DNA of 64,000 nucleotides from Streptomyces corynorhini (lineage in GTDB: Bacteria; Actinomycetota; Actinomycetes; Streptomycetales; Streptomycetaceae): assembly GCF_003346515.1 (NCBI RefSeq), contig NZ_QQNA01000005.1, positions 18,533 to 82,532 on the forward strand, written 5' to 3'. Numbering within the stretch: position 1 is the first letter of the stretch; each line of letters begins with the position of its first letter. The notes below the pieces were generated by a model. It was not told where the DNA came from and did no database searches. It saw only the letters and a list, made by a program, of their open reading frames with translations. The translations under genes and the position numbers were made by a program. Below, one piece after another: positions 1 to 8,359 of this stretch.

Positions 1-269
1 ACGGCGTCGACGGCCGTCGGTACGTCACCGACGGCATCGACGATCTTCAGATAGGCCGTCCGCGGGCGGGCCGTCACCAGCGCGGCGGCCCTCCAGCGCA
101 CACTGTCGTCCCCGGGCACGGCCACGACGCGGGGGGCGTGCCCGGAGCGGTCGACCGCGCGCCAGCGCTCCAGCACGTCGTGGTGGACGAGCCGCGTCAG
201 CGATGTCGGCAACGCCTCGGGCTCGAACGGGAAAAGGGTGCTCTTCAACTGCGTTCCCCGATGAGGCAT
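1..269 (-). CDS. N-terminal part of a protein cut by the window edge, possibly a GNAT acetyltransferase
   Basis: About 89 N-terminal residues are visible, starting MPHRGTQLKS and running off the left edge. The ATG at 269 has AGGAAG about 8 nt upstream. The segment with AALVTARPRTAYLKIVDAVG resembles, from memory, N-terminal parts of Streptomyces GNAT-family proteins, but the acetyl-CoA-binding motif would lie outside the window, so the call is tentative. It follows the siderophore operon on the same strand after a 166-nt gap that contains a tandem repeat, so it may or may not be co-transcribed with it. Confidence 0.45.
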   Translation of the reverse strand, partial: MPHRGTQLKSTLFPFEPEALPTSLTRLVHHDVLERWRAVDRSGHAPRVVAVPGDDSVRWRAAALVTARPRTAYLKIVDAVGDVPTAVDA

Positions 270-280
270 GTCAGGTACTT

Positions 281-340
281 CCTGGTGGGACGTTTCCTGG
301 TGGGAGGTTTCCTGGTGGGAGGTTTCCTGGTGGGAGGTTT
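281..340. repeat. 15-bp tandem repeat, four copies
   Basis: The unit CCTGGTGGGAGGTTT occurs four times in perfect register (first copy has C for G), followed by a partial copy. It lies between the permease stop at 436 and the next start at 269. On the transcribed strand it reads CCACCAGGAAACCTC, so it offers repeated AGGAAA-like tracts just upstream of the start; the last AGGAAG-like tract probably serves as the ribosome-binding site. It breaks no reading frame. Confidence 0.9.
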
Positions 341-435
341 CTGGTGCGGCGGCAACGGCGGCGCTCCCGGCGTTCGTGGGTGTGCGCGGCGTTCGGTGGT
401 GTGCGCGCCGACGGAGGCGAGCGTGCTTCCCGGTG

Positions 436-2541
436 TCATGCGCGGGACCGCCGCAGGACCCAGACGAAGTAGGGGGCACCGACCAGCGAGATCATGAGGC
501 CCGCCGGTATCTGCGCGGGTGCGGCGAGCGTACGGCCGAGAGTGTCGGCCACGCACACCAGCAGCCCGCCGAGCAGCATCGCGACAGGGATCACACGGCC
601 GTGCCGGGCCCCTACCAACGACCGGGCCAGGTGCGGGGCGACGAGTCCCACGAAACCGACGACGCCGATAGCGATCACACTGAGCGCGGCGAGTACCGCG
701 GCGATCCCCAGAGCGGCGAAGCGTGTGCGTTGTGGCCTCACACCGACCACGCGCGGGGTGTCCTCGTCGACGGAGAGCAGGTCGAGCCGGCCCCGCATGG
801 CGAGGAGCGCGGGGAACGCGAGGGCCAGCGCCACCGCGACCGGTACGACATCGGGAAAAGTGCGCCCGTAGGTCGTGCCGGAGAGCCAGGTGAAGATCCG
901 CGGTGTGTTCCACGGATCGGCCCGCAGCAGGAGGAAGGTGGTGATGGAGCTGAGGCCGTACCCGCAGCCGATGCCGATCAGTACGAACCGGTCCGGCAGA
1001 AGGCCGCCTCGCCAGGCCAGCAGGGCGATCAGCCCGAACGTGGCGAGCCCCGTCACGACCGCCGCGGCGACGAGCAGCGGCCGGCCGCCGGACAGACCCG
1101 ACGTCACGACGCTCACCGCACCCAGCCCGGCGCCCGCCGTGATTCCGAGCACCCCCGGCTCGGCCAACGGGTTGCGCACCGCGCTCTGCACCGCACACCC
1201 GGCCAGCCCGAGCGCCGCACCGGCCAGGACCGCGGCGGCCACCCGCGGAACCCGGTCGTCGAGCGCCCGGCCCACCAGGTCCGGGGCGCTCCCCCGCGCC
1301 CAGAGCGCGATGTCCCCCGTACGCAGCCAGAGGCTCCCCGCCAGGACCGCCACGACGACCGCCGCGGCCAGGAGCACCAGCACACCCAGCACGACCACGA
1401 GGAACACCCGGCGCGAGCGGATGCCGACCCGGGCGTGCGGCGGCTGCCGCAGTTGGCCCGTATCGCGCAGCCGCAGGGCCAGAACCACGATCACGACGGC
1501 GCCCAGCAACGCGGTCGGCACACCCGTGGGAATCGACGCGGCCCCCTCGGCGCCCTGGATCGCCCGCAGCGACGCGTCGGCGAGCAGGATCAGCAACGCG
1601 CCCAGCAGCCCCGACACGGGCACCATGAACAGATGCCGGTGCAGTGTCCCGACCCGCCCCGCGATCAGGCGGGTCAGGACGGGAGCGCCGAGTCCGACGA
1701 AAGCGATCGGGCCCGCGAGCGTCACCGCCGTACTGGTCAGAACCACCGCGCAGAGCACGGCCGTCACCCGGGTGCTCCGCACCGGTACGCCGAGGGAGGA
1801 CGCGGCGTCGTCTCCGAGGTTCATCACATCCAGCCGCCGGGACAGCGCCAAAGCCGCACACAACACCGTCACCACGAGCGGCAGGGCCCGTAGCGACGCG
1901 TCGATGTTCAGCTGCGCGAGCGAGCCGCTTCCCCAGGCGAACAGACCGGTCGTGTTCTGCTTGAACAGGATGAGCAGCATCGCGGTCGCCGCGTCCAGGG
2001 CCATCGCCGTCGCCGATCCGGCCAGGATCAGACGGGTACCCGTCGTGCCCGCCGCCCGGCCCGCGAGAGCCAGCACGAGCACCGCCGCGAGCAGACCACC
2101 GGCGAAGGCGACCGCTCCCGAGGCCCACAACGGCACAACGAGACCGAAGGCCGCGACACACGAGAGCGTGAAGTAGGCCCCGGCGGTGACCGCCAGCGTG
2201 TCGGGTGAAGCGAGTGCGTTACGCGTGACGGACTGCAACAACGCACCCGCGGTACCGAGAGCGAAACCCACCGCTATGCCCGCGAACAGACGCGGCAGGC
2301 GGGAACCGGTCAGGATCTCGCCGACCGGCACCCCGCCCGACCGGTCCGGTTCACCGGCCAGGTGGCGGACCAGGTCCCCGACGCCGACACCCGACGTACC
2401 CTGCGTCAGGTGCCACGCACCCACCAGAGCCGTGACGATCACCAGGAGCGCCACAACGGCCACCCCGCCCGCACCGCCGCCGCCGTGGCCGTCGGGCGGC
2501 AGCGGTCCGCGTCCGGGTGCCGAAACGCGGGATGTGCTCAC
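436..2541 (-). CDS. Fused FecCD-type iron-siderophore ABC permease (FhuB-like)
   Basis: Inner-membrane channel of a ferric-siderophore importer. The protein has 701 residues, twice a normal FecCD subunit, and contains two consecutive FecCD permease domains (roughly residues 20-350 and 370-700), as in FhuB. Each half has the family's glycine/alanine-rich helices and a GLVAPHLAR or GLGAPVLTR type loop near its C-terminus, the site that docks on the ATPase. I chose the GTG at 2541 because its GTGA overlaps the stop of the binding-protein gene by 4 nt, which indicates translational coupling; an ATG further upstream would lie inside that gene. It is the third gene of the ATPase, lipoprotein, permease operon. 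Confidence 0.93.
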   Translation of the reverse strand: MSTSRVSAPGRGPLPPDGHGGGGAGGVAVVALLVIVTALVGAWHLTQGTSGVGVGDLVRHLAGEPDRSGGVPVGEILTGSRLPRLFAGIAVGFALGTAGALLQSVTRNALASPDTLAVTAGAYFTLSCVAAFGLVVPLWASGAVAFAGGLLAAVLVLALAGRAAGTTGTRLILAGSATAMALDAATAMLLILFKQNTTGLFAWGSGSLAQLNIDASLRALPLVVTVLCAALALSRRLDVMNLGDDAASSLGVPVRSTRVTAVLCAVVLTSTAVTLAGPIAFVGLGAPVLTRLIAGRVGTLHRHLFMVPVSGLLGALLILLADASLRAIQGAEGAASIPTGVPTALLGAVVIVVLALRLRDTGQLRQPPHARVGIRSRRVFLVVVLGVLVLLAAAVVVAVLAGSLWLRTGDIALWARGSAPDLVGRALDDRVPRVAAAVLAGAALGLAGCAVQSAVRNPLAEPGVLGITAGAGLGAVSVVTSGLSGGRPLLVAAAVVTGLATFGLIALLAWRGGLLPDRFVLIGIGCGYGLSSITTFLLLRADPWNTPRIFTWLSGTTYGRTFPDVVPVAVALALAFPALLAMRGRLDLLSVDEDTPRVVGVRPQRTRFAALGIAAVLAALSVIAIGVVGFVGLVAPHLARSLVGARHGRVIPVAMLLGGLLVCVADTLGRTLAAPAQIPAGLMISLVGAPYFVWVLRRSRA

Positions 2542-3596
2542 TTCTTGTCGAGCACGTCGACGTACGCGTCGATCGCCTGCGCACACGAACGCGGACCACC
2601 GGCACCCCACACGCGGGCCGGGAAGGAGTGCGCACGGCCTTCCTTCACAGCCGGGAGAGACTTCCAGACCGGGCTCTTCTCCAGCGCCTTGACATATCCC
2701 CCGACCCCTTCGTCATTGGCGTAGAAGAGGTTGGCGTTCCCGACCGCGGTGAGCCCCTCGACATCCGTCTGCGCCAGACCGTAGGAAGGATCCACGCCCC
2801 CGTCCCCGTGGGACTTGTTGACGTCGTTCGTCCACGCGGGCTTCATACCGAGCTGTTCACCTATCTCCGTGAACAAGGCGCCCTTGGCATACGGACGGAC
2901 CGTCAGATTGCCCCCCTGGAGCCAGCCGTCGAAGAACAGGAAGTCCTTGGTCGGCAGACCCGCGTCGGCCACCCGCTTCTTCGCCGTGGCGAGGTGCTCG
3001 TCGAACTCCTTGAGCACCTGGTCGGCCCGCTCGGTGCGCCCGGTCGCCTTGCCGATCATGCTGAAGACGTTCCGCATGTTCCCGATCGGGTCGGCCGGAT
3101 TCGCTCCGCGCGTGGCCATCACGGGGACGCCGCGCTTCTCCAGCTTCTTGATGGTCTCGTCGTCGGCCTTGAACGCCTCGACGACGATGAGGTCGGGCTT
3201 CGCCGCGTACAGGGTGTCGAGGTCGGGCTCCTCCCGGGTGCCGACGTCCGTCACGCCGCCGGGCAGCTTCTCCGCGCTGACCCAGGTGCGGTATCCCTTC
3301 GCGTCGGAGACCGCGGTGGGGGTGACGCACAGCGTCAGCGCGTCCTCGATCTGCTGCCACTCCAGGACGGCGATCCGCTTGGCCGGCTTGTCGAGAGTCA
3401 CCTGACGGCCGACACCGTCCTTGAACGACACCGGCTCCGTCGAGGTCGCCGTGGTGTCCCCGGCGCAGCTCTTCGACGCGGGTGACGCGCTGCCGCCCGT
3501 CTCGACCTGGTCGACACTGGTGGTTCCACAAGCCGAGGCAGCGACAACGATCAGCCCCGCGGAGGCTGACACGGTCAGACGACGGACACGGTTCAT
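2538..3596 (-). CDS. Iron-siderophore ABC transporter substrate-binding lipoprotein
   Basis: Extracytoplasmic receptor that binds ferric siderophore and delivers it to the fused permease. It has 352 residues, with a short basic N-terminus, a hydrophobic stretch and a lipobox ending in Cys23 (VAASAC), so it should be membrane-anchored. The rest fits the FepB/FhuD-type periplasmic-binding fold (Peripla_BP_2), including the KRIAVLEW start of domain 1 and the DLIVVEAF strand. The ATG at 3596 overlaps the ATPase stop as ATGA. The ligand class, hydroxamate or other, cannot be read from the sequence. Confidence 0.93.
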   Translation of the reverse strand: MNRVRRLTVSASAGLIVVAASACGTTSVDQVETGGSASPASKSCAGDTTATSTEPVSFKDGVGRQVTLDKPAKRIAVLEWQQIEDALTLCVTPTAVSDAKGYRTWVSAEKLPGGVTDVGTREEPDLDTLYAAKPDLIVVEAFKADDETIKKLEKRGVPVMATRGANPADPIGNMRNVFSMIGKATGRTERADQVLKEFDEHLATAKKRVADAGLPTKDFLFFDGWLQGGNLTVRPYAKGALFTEIGEQLGMKPAWTNDVNKSHGDGGVDPSYGLAQTDVEGLTAVGNANLFYANDEGVGGYVKALEKSPVWKSLPAVKEGRAHSFPARVWGAGGPRSCAQAIDAYVDVLDKK

Positions 3597-4507
3597 GAAA
3601 AGTCCTCTTTCTTGTGATGCGTGGGAACGGCGGATACGCCGCCCCGGACGGAATGCCGCCCCAGTGGGTCGATGCGCAGACAGCCCGTACGGGCATCCAC
3701 ACCGACCTCGACTCGAATGTCGTAGACCGTGCCGATGTTCTCCGCGGTGAGGACATCGACGGGTGCGCCCACGGCGTGTACGCGACCGGAACACATCAGG
3801 ACGAGTGTGTCCGCGACGCGGGCCGCCTGGTCGAGGTCGTGCAGCACGATCCCCACCGCGGCCCCGTGGTCCTCGACGAGATCACGCACCAGATCGAGCG
3901 TCTCGATCTGATAGCGCAGGTCCAGGTGGTTCGTCGGCTCGTCCAGCAGCACAACGCCGGTGTCCTGGGCCAGACAGGCCGCGAGCCAGACACGCTGCAT
4001 CTCCCCACCGGAGAGTTCGCCAACGGGCCGGTCGGCCATGTCACGCACCCCGGTGACGCCCATGGCGTGTGCGATGGCGCTCCGGTCGTCGACGGACAGG
4101 CCGGCGAAGCCGCGCCGGTACGGGTGGCGTCCGAACGCGACCACCTCCCTCACCGTCAGCCCTTGGGGCGCGGGTCTCGATTGGGAGAACAGTGTGACCT
4201 CGCGTGCGAACTGGCGGGAGCTGAGAAGGGCCGCCTCGCGCTCGGGGTGTCCGTCGCGGGCGCCGAGCGTCACCCGGCCGCCGTCCACCCGGTGCAGTCG
4301 CGAGAGCGCGCGCAGCAGTGTGGACTTCCCGCTGCCGTTGGGTCCCACCAGAGCGGTCGCGTGACCGGGCCGCAACGTCAGCGAGACGCCGTGGACGACC
4401 GGCGTCCGGCCGTAGCGCAGCACCAGATCGTGGCCGCCGAGGGCTGCCTCCGGCGCGGCCGGATCGGCTCCGGGCAGCGTGACGCGGCGGGAGGGGTCTG
4501 TGAACAT
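3593..4507 (-). CDS. Siderophore ABC transporter ATP-binding protein (FecE/FhuC family)
   Basis: Cytoplasmic ATPase that drives ferric-siderophore import through the fused permease. It has 304 residues, with Walker A GPNGSGKS at about residues 55-62, signature LSGGEMQRV, Walker B VVLLDEPTNHLDL and the downstream switch histidine (VLHDLDQAARVAD). It is the first gene of the three-gene operon. The upstream 175 nt carry an iron-box-like site, so transcription is probably repressed by an IdeR/DmdR-type regulator when iron is plentiful. Confidence 0.95.
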   Translation of the reverse strand: MFTDPSRRVTLPGADPAAPEAALGGHDLVLRYGRTPVVHGVSLTLRPGHATALVGPNGSGKSTLLRALSRLHRVDGGRVTLGARDGHPEREAALLSSRQFAREVTLFSQSRPAPQGLTVREVVAFGRHPYRRGFAGLSVDDRSAIAHAMGVTGVRDMADRPVGELSGGEMQRVWLAACLAQDTGVVLLDEPTNHLDLRYQIETLDLVRDLVEDHGAAVGIVLHDLDQAARVADTLVLMCSGRVHAVGAPVDVLTAENIGTVYDIRVEVGVDARTGCLRIDPLGRHSVRGGVSAVPTHHKKEDFS

Positions 4508-4625
4508 TGAGGGTTCCGGGTGGTTGGAGGAGCAACGACTGCGGCACCCTCCGTCCGGCCGTTGCCGACCGGGCCGCAGACTCTCCGGCGCCCGGAAACC
4601 ACCCGTACGCGGCGAGCAAGAAAAC

Positions 4626-4644
4626 TAAGGGTTGCCTTGCCTAA
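4626..4644 (-). promoter_or_regulatory. Candidate DmdR/IdeR iron box
   Basis: Read on the minus strand this is TTAGGCAAGGCAACCCTTA. It matches 14 of 19 positions of the actinobacterial iron-box consensus TTAGGTTAGGCTAACCTAA (consensus from memory). It lies about 120 nt upstream of the ATPase start, in the only non-coding DNA before the operon and just after the AraC gene. The genes controlled are iron-uptake genes, which makes the site plausible. Confidence 0.6.
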
Positions 4645-4682
4645 CAAGGTGGAAGCTTATATTCCGATCACCATGTCGACAA

Positions 4683-5558
4683 TCAGGAGTTCTGGACACC
4701 CAATACGGGATTCCGGACATCGACCGGTGTGCCGTCGCCCGTGTCGAAGAACGCGCCCGGTGTGGTTCCCATGACCCGCCGGAAGGCGGCGATGAAGGTG
4801 CTGGGCTGCGCGTAGCCGAGCGTCTCCGAGACGCTCTGCACATCGAGCCCCTCGGCGAGCAGCGTCAGCGCCCGATGGACGCGCAGCGCCTGCCGCCACT
4901 GCGCGAAGGACAGTCCGGTCGCGTGGCGGAACGCCCGGGTGACCGTGCGGTCGCTGGTTCCCAGCACCCGCGCCCACTCCTCCAGCGAGCGGGAGTCGGC
5001 GGGATCGTCGAGCAGGGCTTCGGCGATGGCGTCGATCCGGGCGTCGCCTGGCAGCTGCAGGGCGAGCTGGCGCTCCGACGGCTGGAGCACGTCGAACACG
5101 ACCGACTCCGCCCGCGCGCGGGCCGCGGCGGCGAGATCGCGGCGGGCGAGATGGGTCAGCAGGGACTCCAGCACCGGCGTCATCGCGATCGCCACCGGCT
5201 CCTCGAAGACGAACGGCGTGCGATCGGGCACGAAGAAGGCGTCGTAGAACTCCGCACCCGCCGTCGCCCGCCCCGCGTGCACCACGTCGGCCGGCATCCA
5301 CAGCCCGTGCCCCTCGGACACGGTGAAGATACGGTCCTCCACACGGGACGTCAGTGTTCCCCCGCGTACCCAGACCAGCTCGTGCAGAGGATGCGAGTGC
5401 GGCGCCCACTCCGTGGGTACGCGAGGAACCCGCGACCCGGCGATGATGATGGAGGCGGCCGCGGCCTGCTCCGGAAGCGCCGCGGCCCGGCGCACCACGG
5501 TGCCCGTCTCACGCCGCCACGTCCCGGGGCTCGCGGCACCACGAGACGATCGGACCAT
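4683..5558 (-). CDS. AraC-family transcriptional regulator with N-terminal cupin
   Basis: This 291-residue protein has an N-terminal sensor half that looks like a cupin (HSHPLHELVWVRGG, then GHGLWMPADVVHAG), and a C-terminal AraC double helix-turn-helix (SLEEWARVLGTSDRTVTRAF and VQSVSETLGYAQPSTFIAAF). I preferred the ATG at 5558 over upstream starts because residues before it come from repetitive non-coding DNA. It lies directly upstream of the siderophore operon on the same strand, so it may activate that operon in a ligand-dependent way, as AraC proteins do in other siderophore systems; this is inference. Confidence 0.88.
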   Translation of the reverse strand: MVRSSRGAASPGTWRRETGTVVRRAAALPEQAAAASIIIAGSRVPRVPTEWAPHSHPLHELVWVRGGTLTSRVEDRIFTVSEGHGLWMPADVVHAGRATAGAEFYDAFFVPDRTPFVFEEPVAIAMTPVLESLLTHLARRDLAAAARARAESVVFDVLQPSERQLALQLPGDARIDAIAEALLDDPADSRSLEEWARVLGTSDRTVTRAFRHATGLSFAQWRQALRVHRALTLLAEGLDVQSVSETLGYAQPSTFIAAFRRVMGTTPGAFFDTGDGTPVDVRNPVLGVQNS

Positions 5559-5599
5559 GGGAGGGAGTCTATCCGGGGCCCCGCGCCGGCACGGGAGGC

Positions 5600-5665
5600 C
5601 CCGTGCCGGTGCCTGCGCGGGCCCGTGCCGGTGCCTGCGCGGGCCCCGTGGCCGTGTTCGCGCGG
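5600..5665. repeat. 22-bp tandem repeat, two perfect copies plus decayed copies
   Basis: Two identical 22-bp units (5600-5621 and 5622-5643, beginning CCCGTGCCGGTGCCTGC) are followed by diverged copies beginning CCCCGTGGCCGT. They lie upstream of the AraC gene and downstream of the sensor kinase remnant. There is no coding potential I trust here. Confidence 0.8.
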
Positions 5666-5703
5666 CCCCGTGGCCGTACTCCCGTATGCCCTGGGTCCTG
5701 CTC

Positions 5704-5729
5704 GTCGGCCGGTATCGGTATCGGCCGAC
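5704..5729. terminator. Hairpin downstream of the kinase remnant
   Basis: GTCGGCCG at 5704-5711 pairs with CGGCCGAC at 5722-5729 across a 10-nt loop. It lies about 46 nt past the kinase stop. There is no U-tract, as is common for actinobacterial terminators. Confidence 0.45.
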
Positions 5730-5774
5730 CGCCTGGCAGTCCGGCGACCGCCAAGACACTCCTGCTCCCCGCTC

Positions 5775-6867
5775 TCACAGGATCGGGTGGTCGTGAACCG
5801 CGTTGTGCTGCCGCTCCTCGGTCACGGGCGGCAGCACGACGCGGAAGGTCGCACCGTGTCCCGGCGCGGTCGTCAGTTCCACACGTCCGTGGTGGGCGAC
5901 GACCAGGGACCGGACTATGGACAGGCCCAGTCCGGCGCCGGCTCCGGCCGCGCGGGTGCGGGAGCTGTCGGCGCGGTAGAAGCGTTCGAAGGCGCGCTCG
6001 GCCTGCTCCTCCGTCAGGCCGGTTCCCCGATCGGCGATCTCGAGAACCCCGTGGCCGTCGACGGTGCCCACGCCGATGCGTACCGGCGTGCCCGCCGGGG
6101 TGTGGGTGATGGCGTTGCCGACCAGGTTCGAGACGACCTGGCGCAGGGCCGCCTCGTCGGCCAGGGCGGGGGCGTGGGCGGGTGCGCCGCGACCGTCGGG
6201 GCCGGTGAGAGCGGCGGTCCGGGTGGGGTCCAGGGCACGGACGTCGTGCAGGGCGTCGACGGCGAGGGTGCGCAGGTCCGTGGGGGCGAGTTGCAGGCGG
6301 ACGCCTCCGCGGTCCGGCCCGGCGGCGTCCGCACCGGCCTCGTCGAGTCGGGCGAGTGTCAGCAGGTCCTCCACGAGGCGGGCCAGGCGTTCCGCCTCTC
6401 CGGCGATGCGGTCCATGGTGCGGTCGACGTCACCCGGCGCGCAGAGGGCGCCCATGCGGTAGAGGTCGGTGAAGCCCTTGATGCCCACGAGCGGGGTGCG
6501 CAGTTCGTGGCTGGCGTCGGCGACGAAGCGGCGCATCCTGGCCTCGGAGGCGCCCTGGGCGGCGAAGGCCGTCTCGATCTGCCCCAGCATGCCGTTGATG
6601 ACGGTGGCCAGCCGGCCGACCTCGGTACGGGGATCGGCCACGTCGGGGACGCGCTGGGACAGGTCGCCGGCGCCGATCGCGGTCGCGGTCTCCTCGATCC
6701 GGATCAGCGGACGGAAGCCCGAGCGTACGGCGAGTCGGCCGACCACGGCGAGTACGGCCAGCAGGACGGCGGCGGACGCTGACGGAAAGGGTCCACAGCC
6801 GGTCGGCGGTCGCGTCCGCCCCCGCCATGGAGGTGGCCACGGCCACGGACACGGCCTCCCGGCCTGA
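5775..6867 (-). pseudogene. Sensor histidine kinase, truncated at the N-terminus and frameshifted
   Basis: The C-terminal part is a normal kinase core: HAMP-like linker (RPLIRIEETATAIGAGDLSQRV), H-box FVADASHELRTPL, N-box NLVGNAITHTP, G-boxes EIADRGTGL and GAGLGLSIVRSL. Upstream, the reading frame changes at about 6772-6795: one frame carries SVAVATSMAGADATADRLWTL, typical of the segment before the second membrane helix, and another continues SAAVLLAVLAVVGRLAV. The first membrane helix and sensor domain are absent; homology stops near 6868, where a streptophobe fragment begins. No response regulator is adjacent. It is probably non-functional, unless the frameshift is a sequencing error, which would still leave the truncation. 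Confidence 0.75.
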
Positions 6868-7056
6868 TGCGGGATGCCACTGGGGGTGACGCTGACGGGC
6901 GCGCTCACCCTCGGTCCGCTGTTCTTCAGGCAGTCGCGCGGCCGACGGGCCACAGCCGGACCGCTGTTCGTCAGGGCGGTCACCGCCGCCGGGACCTGGC
7001 TGACGCTCCTCTTGGTCTCCGCGCTCCGCGCACGGGGGAGCCTGCTCCTGCCGCAG
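6868..7056 (+). pseudogene. Streptophobe-family fragment, second part, inverted
   Basis: On the plus strand from 6874 the peptide MPLGVTLTGALTLGPLFFR continues to about AAGTWLTLLLVSALRARG. This matches, from memory, the segment of streptophobe membrane proteins that follows a VGGTV..SGD..GVEG segment. That preceding segment sits immediately next door but on the minus strand. An in-frame stop lies just upstream at 6865-6867. The simplest reading is an inversion of about 190 bp inside a streptophobe gene. Confidence 0.6.
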
Positions 7057-7275
7057 CCCGCCTTCCACCCCCACCGACAGCAGGCCGCCGCCCGAGTCGC
7101 CGGAGAAGCCCACCGTCCCGCCGACGGCCAGGCACACGAGCGCCAGAGCCGCCCGTAGCGACGAGGTCACGGACGAGGCGTCCGCGAGAGTGAGCCCCGC
7201 CAGCGCCACCGCGAGCATCGCGGCGAACGCCACGAGGGCCGAACCGGCACCCGCCGTCACGTTCTGCCGGCTCAT
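7057..7275 (-). pseudogene. Streptophobe-family fragment, N-terminal part
   Basis: From the ATG at 7275 the minus strand reads MSRQNVTAGAGSALVAFAAM, two hydrophobic helices, then AVGGTVGFSGDSGGGLLSVG and VEGG at about 7057, after which homology ends and low-complexity shadow sequence follows. This is typical of the front part of streptophobe proteins. The continuation of the family sequence is on the opposite strand (6868-7056). The rest of the gene is missing, replaced by the truncated kinase. Confidence 0.6.
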
Positions 7276-7534
7276 GACGGACGGGACGCGGCCCGTCGGC
7301 GTACGGGAGCCCCGGGGAGCGTGCGAAGTAGTGCGCGAGGGAAGGCTGTTGTCCGGGGCGCCCGAGGTCACCGAGGTGTGCTGGCTCATGGGCAGGCAGT
7401 CTGGACATCACCTCCGGGATTTCCCTGAAAGGTCCTGGGAGAAAGCTGTGAGTACGGGGCGCACCGGGTCCGTCACGGGGGCCGGATGGCCGTCGAGGCC
7501 CGCCGCCACACGGGCGGCGGGCCTCGACGGATCG

Positions 7535-8041
7535 TCAGGCTCCGGACTGGACCGGGCCGATGACGGTACCGGCGGCCACCTGGAAGGTGCCCTCGGCGAA
7601 GGATGTGCCGGGGATCTCGCCGCCCGGTGCCGCGAGCGTGAACGACGCTTCGTCGGCGGCCTTGCCCTGCCCGTTGTTCGGGACCTGGATGTCGAAGTGG
7701 ACCGGGTGGCCGGGACCGAAGGTCACCACGGTCTGCTGGCTGCCGTAACTGCCCGCGGTGATCCCCGTGTCCTTGCCGCCGTTCGAGAACCGTACGTCGG
7801 TGGGCGAGCCGGCCAGCTCACACGCCGCGTATCCACTCGGCGCGGTCAGTGTGACCCGGTAGTGGCTGTGTCCCGAGCTGGCCTCCGACTGGGTGATCTT
7901 CGCGAGGTGGTTGGCCGGACGGCAGGCGGAGGGGGCCCCGGCGCCGCCCGCCGCCGGGGCCGCCTGCGCGGCTCCGACACCTGCGGTACCCGCCAGCACA
8001 GTGGCCACGAGGGAGACAGCGATCTTCCGGTTGATACGCAT
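7535..8041 (-). CDS. Secreted DUF4232 protein
   Basis: This 168-residue protein begins with a Sec signal peptide (MRINRKIAVSLVATVLAGTA, cleavage near AQA-AP). The mature part fits DUF4232: one cysteine near the start (SACRPANHL), another in YAACELAG, and beta-rich sequence with VRFSNGGKD and QQTVVTFGPGHPVHF. It is probably exported and folded as a small beta-sandwich with one disulfide. Its biochemical role is not known to me. It appears monocistronic. Confidence 0.85.
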   Translation of the reverse strand: MRINRKIAVSLVATVLAGTAGVGAAQAAPAAGGAGAPSACRPANHLAKITQSEASSGHSHYRVTLTAPSGYAACELAGSPTDVRFSNGGKDTGITAGSYGSQQTVVTFGPGHPVHFDIQVPNNGQGKAADEASFTLAAPGGEIPGTSFAEGTFQVAAGTVIGPVQSGA

Positions 8042-8280
8042 CGTGAACGCTCCTTGCCTTGCTCTATGGCTCCGCGGGTGTTCGTGCCGTCAGAGCCATG
8101 GTCACCGGAAATCCTGCCCGCCCGTCCTGGCGGGGAATGTCTCAGGACGGGCACAGCGGTGTCACCGGCGCGTCGCCACCGGCAGGATAGGTTCCGACGT
8201 GTGTCGTCCGGCGGCCGGGCCGGGCCGCGGCGGCCGGTTCAGCGGCCGGTGGTCGGTCGTCCGTATCCGGGACGCGCGGG

Positions 8281-8328
8281 CCTCGCCGCCTCACCGCCTC
8301 GCCGCCTCGCCGCCTCGCCGCCTCACCT
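8281..8328. repeat. 8-bp tandem repeat (CCTCGCCG) in a 318-bp gap
   Basis: Six units of CCTCGCCG, two of them with A for G, lie just past the SDR stop codon. The gap 8042-8359 separates the SDR 3' end from the promoter region of the DUF4232 gene. I see no gene in it. Confidence 0.8.
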
Positions 8329-8359
8329 CACCTTCGGCGGGCGATGAGGACCGTGCGCG

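Noticed and set aside
245..2161. Long open frame (638 codons) antisense-phase to the siderophore permease, and a 541-codon plus-strand frame in the same place
   Set aside because: Composition is Arg/Gly/Pro-rich without any domain, and both overlap the fused permease, which has clear family motifs. They are shadows of a GC-rich gene.
5323..6109. Plus-strand frames over the AraC and kinase genes
   Set aside because: They show no domains and lie opposite genes with strong motifs on the minus strand.
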